Of a stretch of DNA of 45,348 bases, positions 1 through 8,957 are shown one piece after another. The stretch lies in contig JAFUSD010000126.1 of the NCBI GenBank assembly GCA_017480685.1, positions 1-45,348 of the forward strand. Direction: 5' to 3'. Below the pieces are notes generated by a model. It saw only the letters and a program-made list of their open reading frames with translations, made no database searches and was not told the origin of the DNA. Position 1 is the first letter of the stretch. Each line of letters opens with the position of its first letter. The stretch is from Bacteroidaceae bacterium (GTDB lineage: Bacteria > Bacteroidota > Bacteroidia > Bacteroidales > Bacteroidaceae). Both the position numbers and the translations under genes were made by a program.

Positions 1-1511
1 AGAATGAATCTATCGAACCCTGCTTCGGCGGCACGTAGAAGGAGCCCGTCTCGGACAATCCGGCCATCGGGCGTGAGGGTAACATTGAATGGAATAGCGT
101 TGAAGCCGAATAATTCTTGGAGCTGATGGAAACGGTTGTCATCAATGGCTATGTTTTCCTCTCCCTCCAGGTTCTCTCGGACAAATGCAAGGTAATCCTC
201 GCGATTGGGATTGCGCTCATTGGCCAGAAACACAAATTTGACATCCGAATGTTCCTGCAGACGATGCCGGAATTCCTTTGTCGCCCTAATCTCAGCCTTA
301 CAGGGTGCACACCACATTGCCCAGAAATCCAGAACAATATAGCGACCAGGGTATAGGGCAAGGATGTCTTTCACGAAGTGTGTGGCATCGCTTTCTGGCA
401 AAGGGAGTGTGAGATCCATATTGGCCTGCTCATCAAAAATCTGTTGTGCCTTTCTTTGAAGAGTCGGATGTGTGAGGAATGATCGCGTCGAACGGAAATT
501 TTCTTCTGCCGTGCCTGCTTCCATCCATTCGCCAATAGCCTCGTTGATGCAATGGAGCTGCAACAACTGTATTGGCAACACGTCGTTCTCCGAAGCAAAC
601 AACCTCCGTCCTGTGTCGCGAAGCAATGACAGCTGCTCCGTTACCTCATCCCTGCTGTTTCCCCATGCCATCCCACGTTTGACAAACAAGGGATAGCGAA
701 AAGGTGCAGAAAACTCGAGACCGTTCAAATACCATTGAAAGAATTTGGCTGCGAGCATGAGCTAATCATTATTAGGCAACCGCCTCAGCAGAGGATAGAT
801 TTCAGGGAGGCTGAGCCGTTCCATCATGGCATTACCCGCGGTATATGGAGCCGCAGGGTCATCTTGCGCCATCTTGTCCTGTATCTGGCTGAAATAGCTG
901 AGATAGGCGGTTCCGAAGACTGCTGCCATGTCGCATTCTGCCAACCGACGTTCGAAAGAGGTGAAGTGGTGTGCATCTGCTATTGCGCCGATTATACGTT
1001 GCCAAGTAGTATATAAAGAGTCGGCAAAATGGTTGTAGGCTTCGATGTCACCTTCAAAGAAACGACAGAGTTTTTGCAGGCTAAGATAGTCGTTTCTGAC
1101 TTTTAGCAGTCGTGCGACTTCTGCGGAGTGTCCGCCTCTGTATCTGCAATCTGGTACATCGCCGTCATGGAAACATATCGTGATGTCCAACGTGTCACCT
1201 GGACAGAGGTAGAAAGGCACTTGTTGTTTGCTGATATGTATTTCGCTCGTGTAAAACCAGTTGAGGATTGGATGATGCAACAACAGCCGCTTCTCAAACG
1301 TCCCATCTTCCCGTATCTCTGCAGTCGCAGTCTTCAACTCTCCCGTGAAGATGTCCGTCACCTGTACCGTCAGATTCTGAAAGCCCATCACCGGTGAATA
1401 GTCAACAATCCGTCCTCGGACAACTGCCGAATCTGTGCAGAAGAACGGCTCTTGCGCCTGCGCCGCCACAGCGGCGAGGGCGAGCAGGATGGTGATGATG
1501 GTTTGCTTCAT
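1..1511 (-). pseudogene. TlpA-like thioredoxin-family protein, interrupted by in-frame TAG, runs off left edge
   Basis: Reading leftward from ATG at 1511, a signal peptide (MKQTIITILLALAAVAAQAQ) and a 249-residue N-terminal region end at TAG (764-762). The same frame then stays open for at least 253 codons to the window edge. This second part contains the thioredoxin motif WCAPC (codons 314-300), preceded by IVLDFWAM, and a likely cis-proline in NAIPFNVTL near 85-60. Bacteroidota TlpA/DUF4369-type proteins have exactly this order: leader, about 250 variable residues, then a thioredoxin domain. I therefore read it as one gene broken by a stop, not two genes, although an ATG at 758 lies two codons after the TAG and could allow reinitiation without a signal peptide. 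It starts 12 bases after the paralogue at 1524-2618, and both share the leader core IITILLALAA. An intact product would be a periplasmic disulfide reductase; its substrate is unknown. Confidence 0.8.
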
Positions 1512-1523
1512 GTTTATTTCATT

Positions 1524-2618
1524 TTATTTGTTGTCGGGGAATATCTCTTTGAGTTTCGCTTCCAGTTCTTCTACGCTGTTAGGCACGGCAATGATGGTGC
1601 CATCGCGGTCGATGAGGAATAGGGCACTATTTTGAGTGCCGTGCTTACGGAATACGCCGAACTCGTCGTCAAGGTCAACGAGGCATGGCCAGGGGAAGGT
1701 GTGACGCTCGATGGCCTTGCGCATGGCATCGGTGGTCTTAAATTCGTGGGCGAGGCTGAACACGTTCAGGCCACAATTGCGGTATTCGTTGTAGATAGGG
1801 ATGATGTCGCAAGCGTCGCGGATGCAGGGCGAGCACCACGAGGCCCAGCAGATGACGAGCGTCAACTTATCCTTGTAGTATTCAGAGGCGCGGACTTGCT
1901 GCCCGTCTATTGTGCGCACATCGTAGTCGTTGTACTTTCGTCCGCAAATCTGATAACCCACAGCCTCTAGCTCGGCGATACGCTGATGCACGGGGTGGTC
2001 AGGATAGAGCGTGGTGTATTGGCGGTGGTAAATGTCAAGCATAGCGGCAAGGCTCGTGTCATTGAAGTGAAAGCCCTTGAGCCGCCCGTCGAGTTCGAAC
2101 AGGAAACCGAGCATCGGGTGGGCTTTGTAGTAGTCAAGCGTCCATTGGTGGTATTCGTTCTCCAGTATCGCCATCTTCTGCTTGTCGTTCTCGTCCAGTT
2201 TCTCATAGGCAGACATAAACTTCTCTTCGGCAGCTTGCTCCATAGCGTGCCACGCCTGATACTCCTTGCCTGTGGATTGGATGTCGAATTTGTCGCCGTC
2301 GAGCTGGATGGTCACGGTCGCGCCGCCCTCCACGAAGAACTCCCCTGAGCGGAGGGTCATGCCCTTCTCCATCACCTCGCCGAAGTCCACAATGTGCCAT
2401 CGCTCAATCTGCACATCCTCCACATCACACTCGAAGTGTCTATCCTTCACCACTGGTCGTAGCTTGCTGTCTTTCGGGTCTTCCCCGTCCCGATAGATGA
2501 CTAGTTCCACAGGTGTGGTTCCCTCTGCTACAGAACCGATGACATGACTTTTCACTTGCGCCTTTGATGTAAGAGCGGCGAGGGCGAGCAGAATGGTGAT
2601 GATGGTTTTCTTGTTCAT
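1524..2618 (-). CDS. TlpA-like thioredoxin-family protein
   Basis: This 364-residue exported protein has a signal peptide at 1-21 (MNKKTIITILLALAALTSKAQ). A variable N-terminal region of the kind found in DUF4369/TlpA proteins follows to about 225, and a thioredoxin fold occupies about 235-364 with WCSPC at 261-265. The family reduces or exchanges disulfides in the periplasm, usually held near the inner membrane. The residue that is normally a cis-proline before the ALFLID strand appears to be Ser or Ala (GTQNSALFLID), which may alter redox behaviour. Its ATG overlaps the TGA of the upstream cyclic-nucleotide-binding-domain gene as ATGA, so the two are probably translationally coupled. The next gene, a paralogue, begins 12 bases downstream. 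Confidence 0.88.
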   Translation of the reverse strand: MNKKTIITILLALAALTSKAQVKSHVIGSVAEGTTPVELVIYRDGEDPKDSKLRPVVKDRHFECDVEDVQIERWHIVDFGEVMEKGMTLRSGEFFVEGGATVTIQLDGDKFDIQSTGKEYQAWHAMEQAAEEKFMSAYEKLDENDKQKMAILENEYHQWTLDYYKAHPMLGFLFELDGRLKGFHFNDTSLAAMLDIYHRQYTTLYPDHPVHQRIAELEAVGYQICGRKYNDYDVRTIDGQQVRASEYYKDKLTLVICWASWCSPCIRDACDIIPIYNEYRNCGLNVFSLAHEFKTTDAMRKAIERHTFPWPCLVDLDDEFGVFRKHGTQNSALFLIDRDGTIIAVPNSVEELEAKLKEIFPDNK

Positions 2619-3073
2619 ATTCTTTGATTGTTTTTGAAGTAAAAGTTATTGATGTGTGATTTGACTTGTCCTAAGCAGTAGGCCATGTAGTCACGGCCCA
2701 TACGTTCCGCTACCTGACTCTGGCGGTAGTGCCGTTCGAGGTCTGCGCCATCGACGACATAGACCGCGCTGGGCACGACGGCAACGAGGGACGTGGGGGC
2801 GGCGTCGCCGTCGAGACAATAGGGGAAGTCGGCAACAAACTCGCCCTCGAAGGCGAAGCCCGTGCAGTATTCCTTGCCCTCCTCGTCGTTGTGAACCATG
2901 TACTTGAAGCATCCCCGCTCCACGAGCACCACCCACTGCGCCGGCTCGCCCGCCTCCTCCAGCGTCTCGCCCCGCAGGAACGTCCGCCGCTCCCCGTGCT
3001 CCATGCAGTACTCTCGCAGGAACTCCAGATCCAGCCCCTCCTTGTAGGAATTAAAGTGCTTGTTCATTGTCAT
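2615..3073 (-). CDS. Crp/Fnr-type cyclic nucleotide-binding domain protein lacking an HTH
   Basis: The product of about 152 residues is a beta-roll sensor domain of the Crp/Fnr family: FLRGETLEEAGEPAQWVVLVERG, then GKEYCTGFAFEGEFVADF, then the C-helix region (described here in pieces). It stops at HINNFYFKNNQRI, where Bacteroidota Crp-like regulators normally continue with about 40 residues of winged helix, so the DNA-binding domain is absent. The frame is open from a TTG at 3082; I chose ATG 3073 (MTMNKHFN), with ATG 3067 as an alternative, because a Bacteroidota -7 element lies at 3101-3108. Its stop overlaps the ATG of the TlpA-like gene. It may be a ligand sensor acting through a partner, or a decayed regulator. 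Confidence 0.78.
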   Translation of the reverse strand: MTMNKHFNSYKEGLDLEFLREYCMEHGERRTFLRGETLEEAGEPAQWVVLVERGCFKYMVHNDEEGKEYCTGFAFEGEFVADFPYCLDGDAAPTSLVAVVPSAVYVVDGADLERHYRQSQVAERMGRDYMAYCLGQVKSHINNFYFKNNQRI

Positions 3074-3100
3074 ATTCGCCAATTATCTGATTCGCGGGTA

Positions 3101-3117
3101 CAAAGGTAGTCATTTTT
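3101..3117 (-). promoter_or_regulatory. Promoter -7 region of the cNBD-TlpA operon
   Basis: On the minus strand the 17-mer AAAAATGACTACCTTTG includes TACCTTTG, a match to the Bacteroidota -7 consensus TAnnTTTG, 28 bases before ATG 3073. No good -33 TTTG is visible. The identical 17-mer occurs in the opposite orientation before the divergent gene. Confidence 0.6.
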
Positions 3118-3215
3118 CAGCACAATTCGTTTCTTTTTGTTATACCACAGCCTTGTTTTAGACAAAATTTGCTTAAATTACGCGCAAAACGGTAAACGAA
3201 TGCCTTACTTTCAAT

Positions 3216-3232
3216 AAAAATGACTACCTTTG
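3216..3232 (+). promoter_or_regulatory. Promoter -7 region of the AlbA_2 regulator gene
   Basis: The plus-strand copy of AAAAATGACTACCTTTG contains TACCTTTG (3225-3232), 26 bases before ATG 3259. It is an exact inverted copy of 3101-3117, so the two divergent start regions share 17 bases extending upstream of the -7 element. Confidence 0.6.
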
Positions 3233-3258
3233 CAGGGTAAAAAGAGAATTCATATAAA

Positions 3259-4635
3259 ATGGAATTAAAGACTCTGATAGCGGAATGTACTGCATACGAC
3301 TTCAAGGTGATGCTTGAAGAAAAGAAACCTAAGAGTTGGTTGAAGAGCGTAAGCGCTTTTGCCAATGGCTTGGGTGGTTCTCTTTTCTTTGGCATTGATA
3401 ATGACGGCGTCGTCAAAGGACTTGATGATGTGCAGCATGTATGTGAGGCCGTCAGTAGCAGGATTCGTGACTATATGGATCCCCTGCCAGAGGTGGAGAT
3501 GATTCCTCATGATATAGATGGTTTACATATCTTGCAACTCAAAGTCGATGTTGGGCATTATACTCCATATTACTATGTTGGCGATGGTCAACGTATTGCT
3601 TTTGTTCGTATCGGTGACGAAAGTCTTCCTGCCACGGCAGAACAGATGGTTCGCTTGGTGCTGAAAGGTTCCAACAAAACTTTTGATTCCCTTCACACTG
3701 ACTATAAAGCAGAGGACTATTCCTTTACAATATTGGCGAACACCTTCAAAGACCGCACCAAACAAGAATGGGACAAGAAATATCTTTTGTCGTTTGGACT
3801 GGTAACTGGTGCAGGTCACCTTACGAATGCGGGTGCATTGTTTGCTGATGATTGCCCATTGTGGCAGTCTCGTCTTTATTGCACCCGTTGGGATGGAACG
3901 GAAAAGGGCGATGCCATCAACGATGCAGAGTTTACAGGCAATGTTCTCATGCTACTCCGTGAAGCAATGAACTTTGTGAAGTCTAACACCAAGAGAGGCT
4001 GGGAAAAACTGCCTGATGGACGAAAGAACAAACCGGAGTATGCGGAACGTGCTGTTTTGGAAGCAATGGTAAACCATTTCATCCATCGTGACTATACAGT
4101 AATGGGTAGTGAAGTTCATCTGGACATCTATAATGACCGCCTCACTGTAACATCCCCAGGAGGAATGTACAATGGTATGCTGATTCAAGATTTAGACATC
4201 AAAGATGTGTCGTCTGAAAGGCGTAATCCCATACTTGCAAACGTGATGGCTCAACTTGACTATATGGAGAAACGAGGTAGCGGACTCACACGCATCTGCA
4301 ATGAGACCAAAGCCTTGGAAGGATACAAGGATGAATTGAAGCCACTTTTCAAATCTACTCCAACTCAATTCCAAACCATCATCTTTGCCTCCTCCGACAC
4401 CCCGAATGTCGGAGACCATGACGGAGACATGTCGGAGAGCAAACTCTCTGAGCGTCAACAAAAAATACTCAATCTCATAAAAGAGTCTCCGACAATCACC
4501 GGCAAACAAATGTCGAAGGCATTGTCGGTGAGCCAGCGCACCATCGAACGCGATATTTCTGCTTTGCAGAAGCTCGGTGTTTTGAAACGCGAAGGCAAGG
4601 ATAATGATGGTAGGTGGATGGCGGTACAACAGTGA
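3259..4635 (+). CDS. AlbA_2 (Schlafen-like) domain putative transcriptional regulator
   Basis: The 458-residue cytoplasmic protein has three parts. Residues about 11-125 form an AlbA_2 domain (formerly AAA_4), with SAFANGLGGSLFFGIDNDG and a later YVRIG-like strand (FVRIGDES). Residues about 262-372 match the C-terminal HATPase_c_4-like region (VLEAMVNHFIHRDY, then MEKRGSGLTRI). Residues 396-447 are a winged HTH with RTIERDISALQKLGVLKREG. Bacteroidota carry many such proteins, usually annotated as ATP-binding or putative DNA-binding proteins, and few have a tested function. It is transcribed away from the cNBD-TlpA operon, sharing a promoter sequence with it, so it could regulate itself and that operon; this is inference. 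It is often found in accessory DNA. Confidence 0.85.
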   Translation: MELKTLIAECTAYDFKVMLEEKKPKSWLKSVSAFANGLGGSLFFGIDNDGVVKGLDDVQHVCEAVSSRIRDYMDPLPEVEMIPHDIDGLHILQLKVDVGHYTPYYYVGDGQRIAFVRIGDESLPATAEQMVRLVLKGSNKTFDSLHTDYKAEDYSFTILANTFKDRTKQEWDKKYLLSFGLVTGAGHLTNAGALFADDCPLWQSRLYCTRWDGTEKGDAINDAEFTGNVLMLLREAMNFVKSNTKRGWEKLPDGRKNKPEYAERAVLEAMVNHFIHRDYTVMGSEVHLDIYNDRLTVTSPGGMYNGMLIQDLDIKDVSSERRNPILANVMAQLDYMEKRGSGLTRICNETKALEGYKDELKPLFKSTPTQFQTIIFASSDTPNVGDHDGDMSESKLSERQQKILNLIKESPTITGKQMSKALSVSQRTIERDISALQKLGVLKREGKDNDGRWMAVQQ

Positions 4636-4663
4636 TGAGACATGAATAATACAACAAACCTAA

Positions 4664-4765
4664 AATAACAGCATATATATCACCCTATACGTTCCCGTCG
4701 GTTCGGCCGAAGCATATAAAGCCACGACACCATGGAAGTATTTCAAAGAAATCATAGAAGAATAG
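4664..4765 (+). pseudogene. Remnant C-terminus of a BspA-like leucine-rich-repeat protein
   Basis: Starting just after TAA 4661-4663, one frame reads 33 residues to TAG 4763-4765, including ITLYVPVGSAEAYKATTPW followed by KYFKEIIEE. The pattern LYVPxGSxEAYKxxxxWKxF followed by I and E is the typical end of Bacteroidales BspA/LRR_5 surface proteins. There is no start codon and no LRR sequence before it, because the regulator gene ends at 4635. It is therefore a fossil left after a deletion or insertion. Confidence 0.72.
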
Positions 4766-4819
4766 AAGTGGAAACACACACATAAAAAACACACGGTGAA
4801 TAGGACAGAACACACACAT

Positions 4820-4860
4820 AAAAACACACGGAGGCGACATCGCCTCCGTGTGTTTTTTTA
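4820..4860. terminator. Bidirectional rho-independent terminator
   Basis: AAAAACACACGGAGGCG (4819-4835 region), a 4-base loop ACAT, and CGCCTCCGTGTGTTTTTTT form a long perfect stem with T runs on both strands. It lies between convergent genes (3259-4635 and 4894-6537), so it can serve both. Confidence 0.9.
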
Positions 4861-4893
4861 AGTTTTGTCAATTCTTCTTATATCCAATTCTCT

Positions 4894-6537
4894 TTAACCC
4901 TGGCGCTGCATGTGTATCTGCTCAGTTGCAAAATCGACGGCACTGAGGCGGTGGGTTACGAAGATGATGGTGATATCGGAATAGTGTTGCTTGATGTTGG
5001 TGAGTACTCGTTTCTCGGTCTCCACATCGAGGGCCGATGTAGCTTCGTCGAGCAACAGTATGCTGCATGGGCGGAGTATGGCTCGCGCAATGGCTATTCG
5101 TTGCGCTTGTCCTTCTGAAAGTCCGCCACCACCTTCGCCGCACGGCGTATCGAGTCCTTTGGGCAGGTCGCGCACGAAGTCGGCCGAGGCTATATGCAGT
5201 GCATCGTACATCTCGTCGGTAGTGGCGTTGCGGTTGCCGAATCGCAGGTTCTCGCGTATGGTGCCCGAGAAGAGTGTGTTGCCTTGTGGCACGTAGGAGA
5301 AAGCAGAGCGTGGCAGACGGGGGCTGATGGTGCCCGACTGGGGGGTGATGAGGTGTAGCATGAGTCGCAGCATGGTGGTCTTGCCGGCTCCCGTCTCGCC
5401 CAGCACTGCGGTGAACGAGCCGGGCATGAAGCTATGACTGAAACCTTGCAACACGGGGCGTCCGCTGTCGGTGTAGCTGTAGTTCACGTTGGTGAAGGTG
5501 AGTGGTTGGAGCATCTTGTCGCGGCTCGTGGCAGCTGGAGGGGTCGTTTCGTCGTCTTCCTGTGGCAGTGCCTCGAGTTCCATGAGTCGCTCCGACGATG
5601 TGAAACTGCCTACGAGTGTGGGCAGTATGCGCCCCAGGTCGAGCAGGGGATGCTGTATCTTGTTGATGAGTTGGGTGAATGCCAGGAGTACACCTACGGT
5701 GATAGCACCTTCTGACACTTGCCAGAGGCCGTAGGTGAGTGCCACGAGTGCTCCGCCGCGGAAGCCTACGAAGACGATGGTACGGGTGAGAATCGACAGG
5801 CGTGCACGGCATTTTATCTGCCATCGCAGCAACGACTGGCGGCGTTCGAGGCGGCGCACCATCTCGTCGGTCATCTCCATCACCTTTATCACCATCTTGT
5901 GTTGTATGCTTTCCTGGATGATGGCTTGCACCGAGCTGTTGCTGTCTTTCACCTTGCGCACTATGCGTCGCATCTTGCGGAAATATATGCGTGAGAGGAT
6001 GAGGAACACAGGGCTGCACACCACGAGGATGTAGGCGAGGGTGCGGTCCATGATGAAGAGGTAGATGAATGACGCGAGGAACTGTGTGGTGATGACCACG
6101 ATGAATGGCAGGACTTCGGTCATGAGGTTCACGATGTCGGCCACATCGCCGAAGAGGCGGTTCATCACGTCGCCGCTGTGGTATCGCTCTATGCCCTGCC
6201 ACCGTGCTTTCAGCAGTCGCGAGAAGAAATGTTGTTGCATCTGGTTCTGACTCCTCACTCCCAGCACGGCCGATATCCATGTGTGGGATGCATTGCACAG
6301 GAAGTCGCACATCATGACTGCTATGTATATGGCAGCGGTGGCCAGCAGTTCTCCCTCGCGCTTGCCGGTCGCTATGTCGGTCAGTTGGCGCAGCAGTTCC
6401 ACTCCGTAGAGGCTCAGCACCACCTGCACCAGTCCTACCACCATGTTGATGATGGCTTGCATGCGGCATCCGCGGTGGTGGTTCCACAGCCACGACACGA
6501 TGCGGCGGGTGGATTGTTTCGTTCGGTTGAGTTTCAT
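4894..6537 (-). CDS. ABC transporter, fused permease and ATPase (exporter type)
   Basis: The half-transporter of 547 residues has an N-terminal membrane region (about 20-315, with segments such as AIINMVVGLVQVVLSLYGV and FIVVITTQFLASFIYLFIM). An ATPase domain follows, with Walker A GETGAGKTT (380-388), signature LSEGQ (473-477), Walker B ILLLDEATS (493-501) and a switch histidine in THRL. This arrangement is the type-IV exporter (MsbA/LmrA-like) family, which works as a dimer. The substrate cannot be told from sequence. I chose ATG 6537 (MKLNRTKQ) because it overlaps the nadK TGA as ATGA; the frame is open nine codons further, to 6564, inside nadK. The coupling suggests one mRNA, but no functional link to NAD kinase is obvious. 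Confidence 0.92.
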   Translation of the reverse strand: MKLNRTKQSTRRIVSWLWNHHRGCRMQAIINMVVGLVQVVLSLYGVELLRQLTDIATGKREGELLATAAIYIAVMMCDFLCNASHTWISAVLGVRSQNQMQQHFFSRLLKARWQGIERYHSGDVMNRLFGDVADIVNLMTEVLPFIVVITTQFLASFIYLFIMDRTLAYILVVCSPVFLILSRIYFRKMRRIVRKVKDSNSSVQAIIQESIQHKMVIKVMEMTDEMVRRLERRQSLLRWQIKCRARLSILTRTIVFVGFRGGALVALTYGLWQVSEGAITVGVLLAFTQLINKIQHPLLDLGRILPTLVGSFTSSERLMELEALPQEDDETTPPAATSRDKMLQPLTFTNVNYSYTDSGRPVLQGFSHSFMPGSFTAVLGETGAGKTTMLRLMLHLITPQSGTISPRLPRSAFSYVPQGNTLFSGTIRENLRFGNRNATTDEMYDALHIASADFVRDLPKGLDTPCGEGGGGLSEGQAQRIAIARAILRPCSILLLDEATSALDVETEKRVLTNIKQHYSDITIIFVTHRLSAVDFATEQIHMQRQG

Positions 6538-7430
6538 AGGTTTTCCCTTCCGTCTAAGCCCCACATCATCTTCTGTCTCAGTGTGGAGAAGAATGTGTGG
6601 TCGGGGTGTGTTAAGAGTTTTAGTGTGTAGGGAGCTTTCTGTATGTGCAGGCTGATTCCTGTCTTGTAGCTTTGGCTCCTGCCGTCGAGCGATACGAGGA
6701 AACTGCCGCTGCGGCTTTCCACTTCGAGGTCGATGGTCGAAGTGTCGGTCACAACCAGCGGTCGCATGTTGAGGCTGTGTGGTGCCACTGGGGTGAGTGT
6801 CAGGGCACTGAGGTGTGGTTCAATGATGGGGCCGCCCACACTTAGTGAATAGGCTGTGGACCCTGTAGGTGTGGCAATTATCAGGCCGTCAGCACGGTAG
6901 GTGGTCAGATATTCGTGGTTGACGAAGGTGTGTATGTTAATCATTGCCGATATGTCGTGTTTCAGTATTGCAATCTCGTTGAGTGCGCTGGTGCATCCTT
7001 GCAGTGTGGTTCCTGTAGCAGACAATGTGATGACTGTGCGCTCCTCGATATGGCTGTGTCCGTTCATCACCTCGCGCAGTGCGTCTTCCACTTCGCCTGG
7101 CACGTAGTTGGCAAGAAATCCCAGGTGGCCGGTGTTGATGCCCAGCAGTGGTATCTGTTTGTGGCCCACTCGGCTTGCCACGTCGAGGAATGTTCCATCG
7201 CCACCCATGCACACTGCAACATCGGCAATCAGTTCGGCAGTATCGGGCACCAGGGTGCATCCCTCAAGGCTGAGACCGAGGCGGTGGGTGATGAAGTCGT
7301 AAAAGGCTTGAGGTATCACCACTTCGGCATCGAGCCGGCGGAACACGTCAAGCAGCTCGCCCACGAGCGACCATTTCTTTTCTTGATAGAGATTTCCTAA
7401 CAGTGCAATCTTAAATTTATCGGCGTACAT
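6534..7430 (-). CDS. nadK: NAD kinase
   Basis: The 298-residue protein phosphorylates NAD to NADP in the cytoplasm. Family signatures are GGDGT at 76-80, GINTGHLGFLA (97-107), the NE dyad in ALNEIAI (149-155), and DGLIIATPTGSTAYSLSVGG (181-200). The length is normal for the family. It is the first gene of a minus-strand pair with the ABC exporter, and it is divergent from pdxJ with a minus-strand -7 element at 7509-7516. Confidence 0.97.
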   Translation of the reverse strand: MYADKFKIALLGNLYQEKKWSLVGELLDVFRRLDAEVVIPQAFYDFITHRLGLSLEGCTLVPDTAELIADVAVCMGGDGTFLDVASRVGHKQIPLLGINTGHLGFLANYVPGEVEDALREVMNGHSHIEERTVITLSATGTTLQGCTSALNEIAILKHDISAMINIHTFVNHEYLTTYRADGLIIATPTGSTAYSLSVGGPIIEPHLSALTLTPVAPHSLNMRPLVVTDTSTIDLEVESRSGSFLVSLDGRSQSYKTGISLHIQKAPYTLKLLTHPDHTFFSTLRQKMMWGLDGRENL

Positions 7431-7473
7431 ACCCTATTTTAGTATTTTTTATGCTAAATAATCTTAACGTGCG

Positions 7474-7503
7474 TTTGCGCCTCGATTTTTTTAGCTAATT
7501 TTG
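7474..7503 (+). promoter_or_regulatory. Promoter of the pdxJ-exbB-exbD-tonB operon
   Basis: TTTG (7474-7477), an 18-base spacer and TAATTTTG (7496-7503) fit the Bacteroidota consensus. Transcription would start near 7510, leaving a leader of about 100 bases before pdxJ. Confidence 0.7.
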
Positions 7504-7508
7504 TGCCA

Positions 7509-7516
7509 CAAAGGTA
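7509..7516 (-). promoter_or_regulatory. Promoter -7 element of nadK
   Basis: On the minus strand TACCTTTG matches TAnnTTTG, about 80 bases before the nadK ATG. It lies immediately beside the oppositely directed pdxJ promoter, so the two start regions nearly overlap. The -33 box is not clear. Confidence 0.6.
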
Positions 7517-7612
7517 AGAAAAAAACTGGAGTTGACGAGTGCCATAGCACATAAGTTGTGTTTTTAGGCCTTAAAAAAGCTCTGGCAACAACAATAATTA
7601 AACCAAACAGAC

Positions 7613-8329
7613 ATGACAAACCTTAGTGTAAACATAAATAAGGTTGCCACACTTCGAAATGCCCGCGGCGGCAATGAACCCGATGTTGTGGCAGTAGCCC
7701 TGGATTGTGAGCGCTTTGGTGCCGACGGCATCACGGTGCATCCACGGCCCGACGAGCGCCACATACGCTATCAGGATGTGCTCGACCTAAAGCCGCAACT
7801 CAAGACGGAGTTCAACATAGAGGGATATCCGTCAGTTCGTTTCCTCGACCTGGTGTGCAGCGTTGTGCCTACACAGGTGACCTTGGTGCCCGACTCGCCC
7901 GAGCAGATTACTTCAAACTCGGGATGGGACACACGCGCCAACCAGCAGCTGCTTACCGACATTGTGGCGCGGCTGCATGAGCATGAGATTCGTGCATCGA
8001 TTTTCATCGACCCCGTGCCGCAGATGGCTGAATATGCAGCGCTGACCGGTGCCGACCGCATCGAACTGTATACCGAGCCATACGCACGGCTTTACCCTAC
8101 AGACCCTGCCAGTGCAATACGCCCATTCATCGAGACGGCACACGAGGCGCGCTCTTGCGGACTGGCTGTCAACGCCGGGCACGACCTGAGCTTGCGCAAC
8201 CTGGGCTATTTCATCAATGAGATTCCATTCGTGGCTGAGGTGAGCATAGGGCATCAGCTCATCTGCGATGCTCTTTACTTAGGACTGAACGAAACAATTA
8301 AACAATACAAACAACTATGCAAGAATTAA
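7613..8329 (+). CDS. pdxJ: Pyridoxine 5'-phosphate synthase
   Basis: PdxJ condenses 1-deoxyxylulose 5-phosphate with 3-amino-2-oxopropyl phosphate, the last ring-forming step of the DXP-dependent vitamin B6 route. The 238 residues begin [17 protein letters not shown] and include [16 protein letters not shown], the family substrate-binding segment, and [10 protein letters not shown] near the C-terminus. The 3' end overlaps exbB by 13 bases, consistent with cotranscription. The order pdxJ-exbB-exbD-tonB after divergent nadK is familiar in Bacteroidales. Confidence 0.97.
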   Translation: MTNLSVNINKVATLRNARGGNEPDVVAVALDCERFGADGITVHPRPDERHIRYQDVLDLKPQLKTEFNIEGYPSVRFLDLVCSVVPTQVTLVPDSPEQITSNSGWDTRANQQLLTDIVARLHEHEIRASIFIDPVPQMAEYAALTGADRIELYTEPYARLYPTDPASAIRPFIETAHEARSCGLAVNAGHDLSLRNLGYFINEIPFVAEVSIGHQLICDALYLGLNETIKQYKQLCKN

Positions 8330-8934
8330 GCATTCTCGAACTGGCCAAGCAGGGCGGATGGATTATGATACTGCTGGCCCTACTTTCAATCGTTGCCGTC
8401 TACATCTTCACCGAGCGTTATCTCGCCATACGCAGTGCAGGAAAGGTAGACAAACTGTTCATGGACCGCATTCGCGACTACATCAAGAATGGTGATGCAC
8501 GCAGTGCAATAAACTACTGCCGAGTGACCAACACCACCACTGCACGCATCATAGAACGCGGAATAAGCCGCATCGGACGGCCCACACCCGAGATTCAGGC
8601 TGCAATCGAAAACAGCGGAAACCTTGAAGTAGCCCTGCTCGAGAAGCGGTTGCCGGTGCTGGCCACAATTGCAAGCGGAGCCCCTATGATTGGATTTCTT
8701 GGCACGGTAATCGGTATGGTCGAAGCATTCTGGCAGATGTCTAACGCCGGAGGAAACCTCGACATCAGTATGCTCTCGAGCGGTATATATCAGGCAATGG
8801 TCACCACCGTAGGTGGACTCATCGTCGGCATTGCGGCACTGTTTGCCTACAACTACCTGGTGGCTAAGGTAGACGGAGTGGTGAACGAGATAGAACGCGA
8901 ATCGATGGCGTTCATGGACCTCATCAACGAATAA
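8317..8934 (+). CDS. exbB: MotA/TolQ/ExbB proton-channel family protein
   Basis: The 205-residue inner-membrane protein has three hydrophobic segments: [17 protein letters not shown] near 15-32, [17 protein letters not shown] near 118-135, and [17 protein letters not shown] near 162-178. Members form the pentameric channel that uses the proton motive force to energise TonB. ATG 8317 lies inside the end of pdxJ. A 78-bp hairpin repeat follows 23 bases after the stop and separates the gene from exbD. TolQ is the alternative name; the TonB-like gene downstream favours ExbB. Confidence 0.93.
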   Translation: MQELSILELAKQGGWIMILLALLSIVAVYIFTERYLAIRSAGKVDKLFMDRIRDYIKNGDARSAINYCRVTNTTTARIIERGISRIGRPTPEIQAAIENSGNLEVALLEKRLPVLATIASGAPMIGFLGTVIGMVEAFWQMSNAGGNLDISMLSSGIYQAMVTTVGGLIVGIAALFAYNYLVAKVDGVVNEIERESMAFMDLINE

Positions 8935-8957
8935 TAACGGTGTCATGACAACATCAC

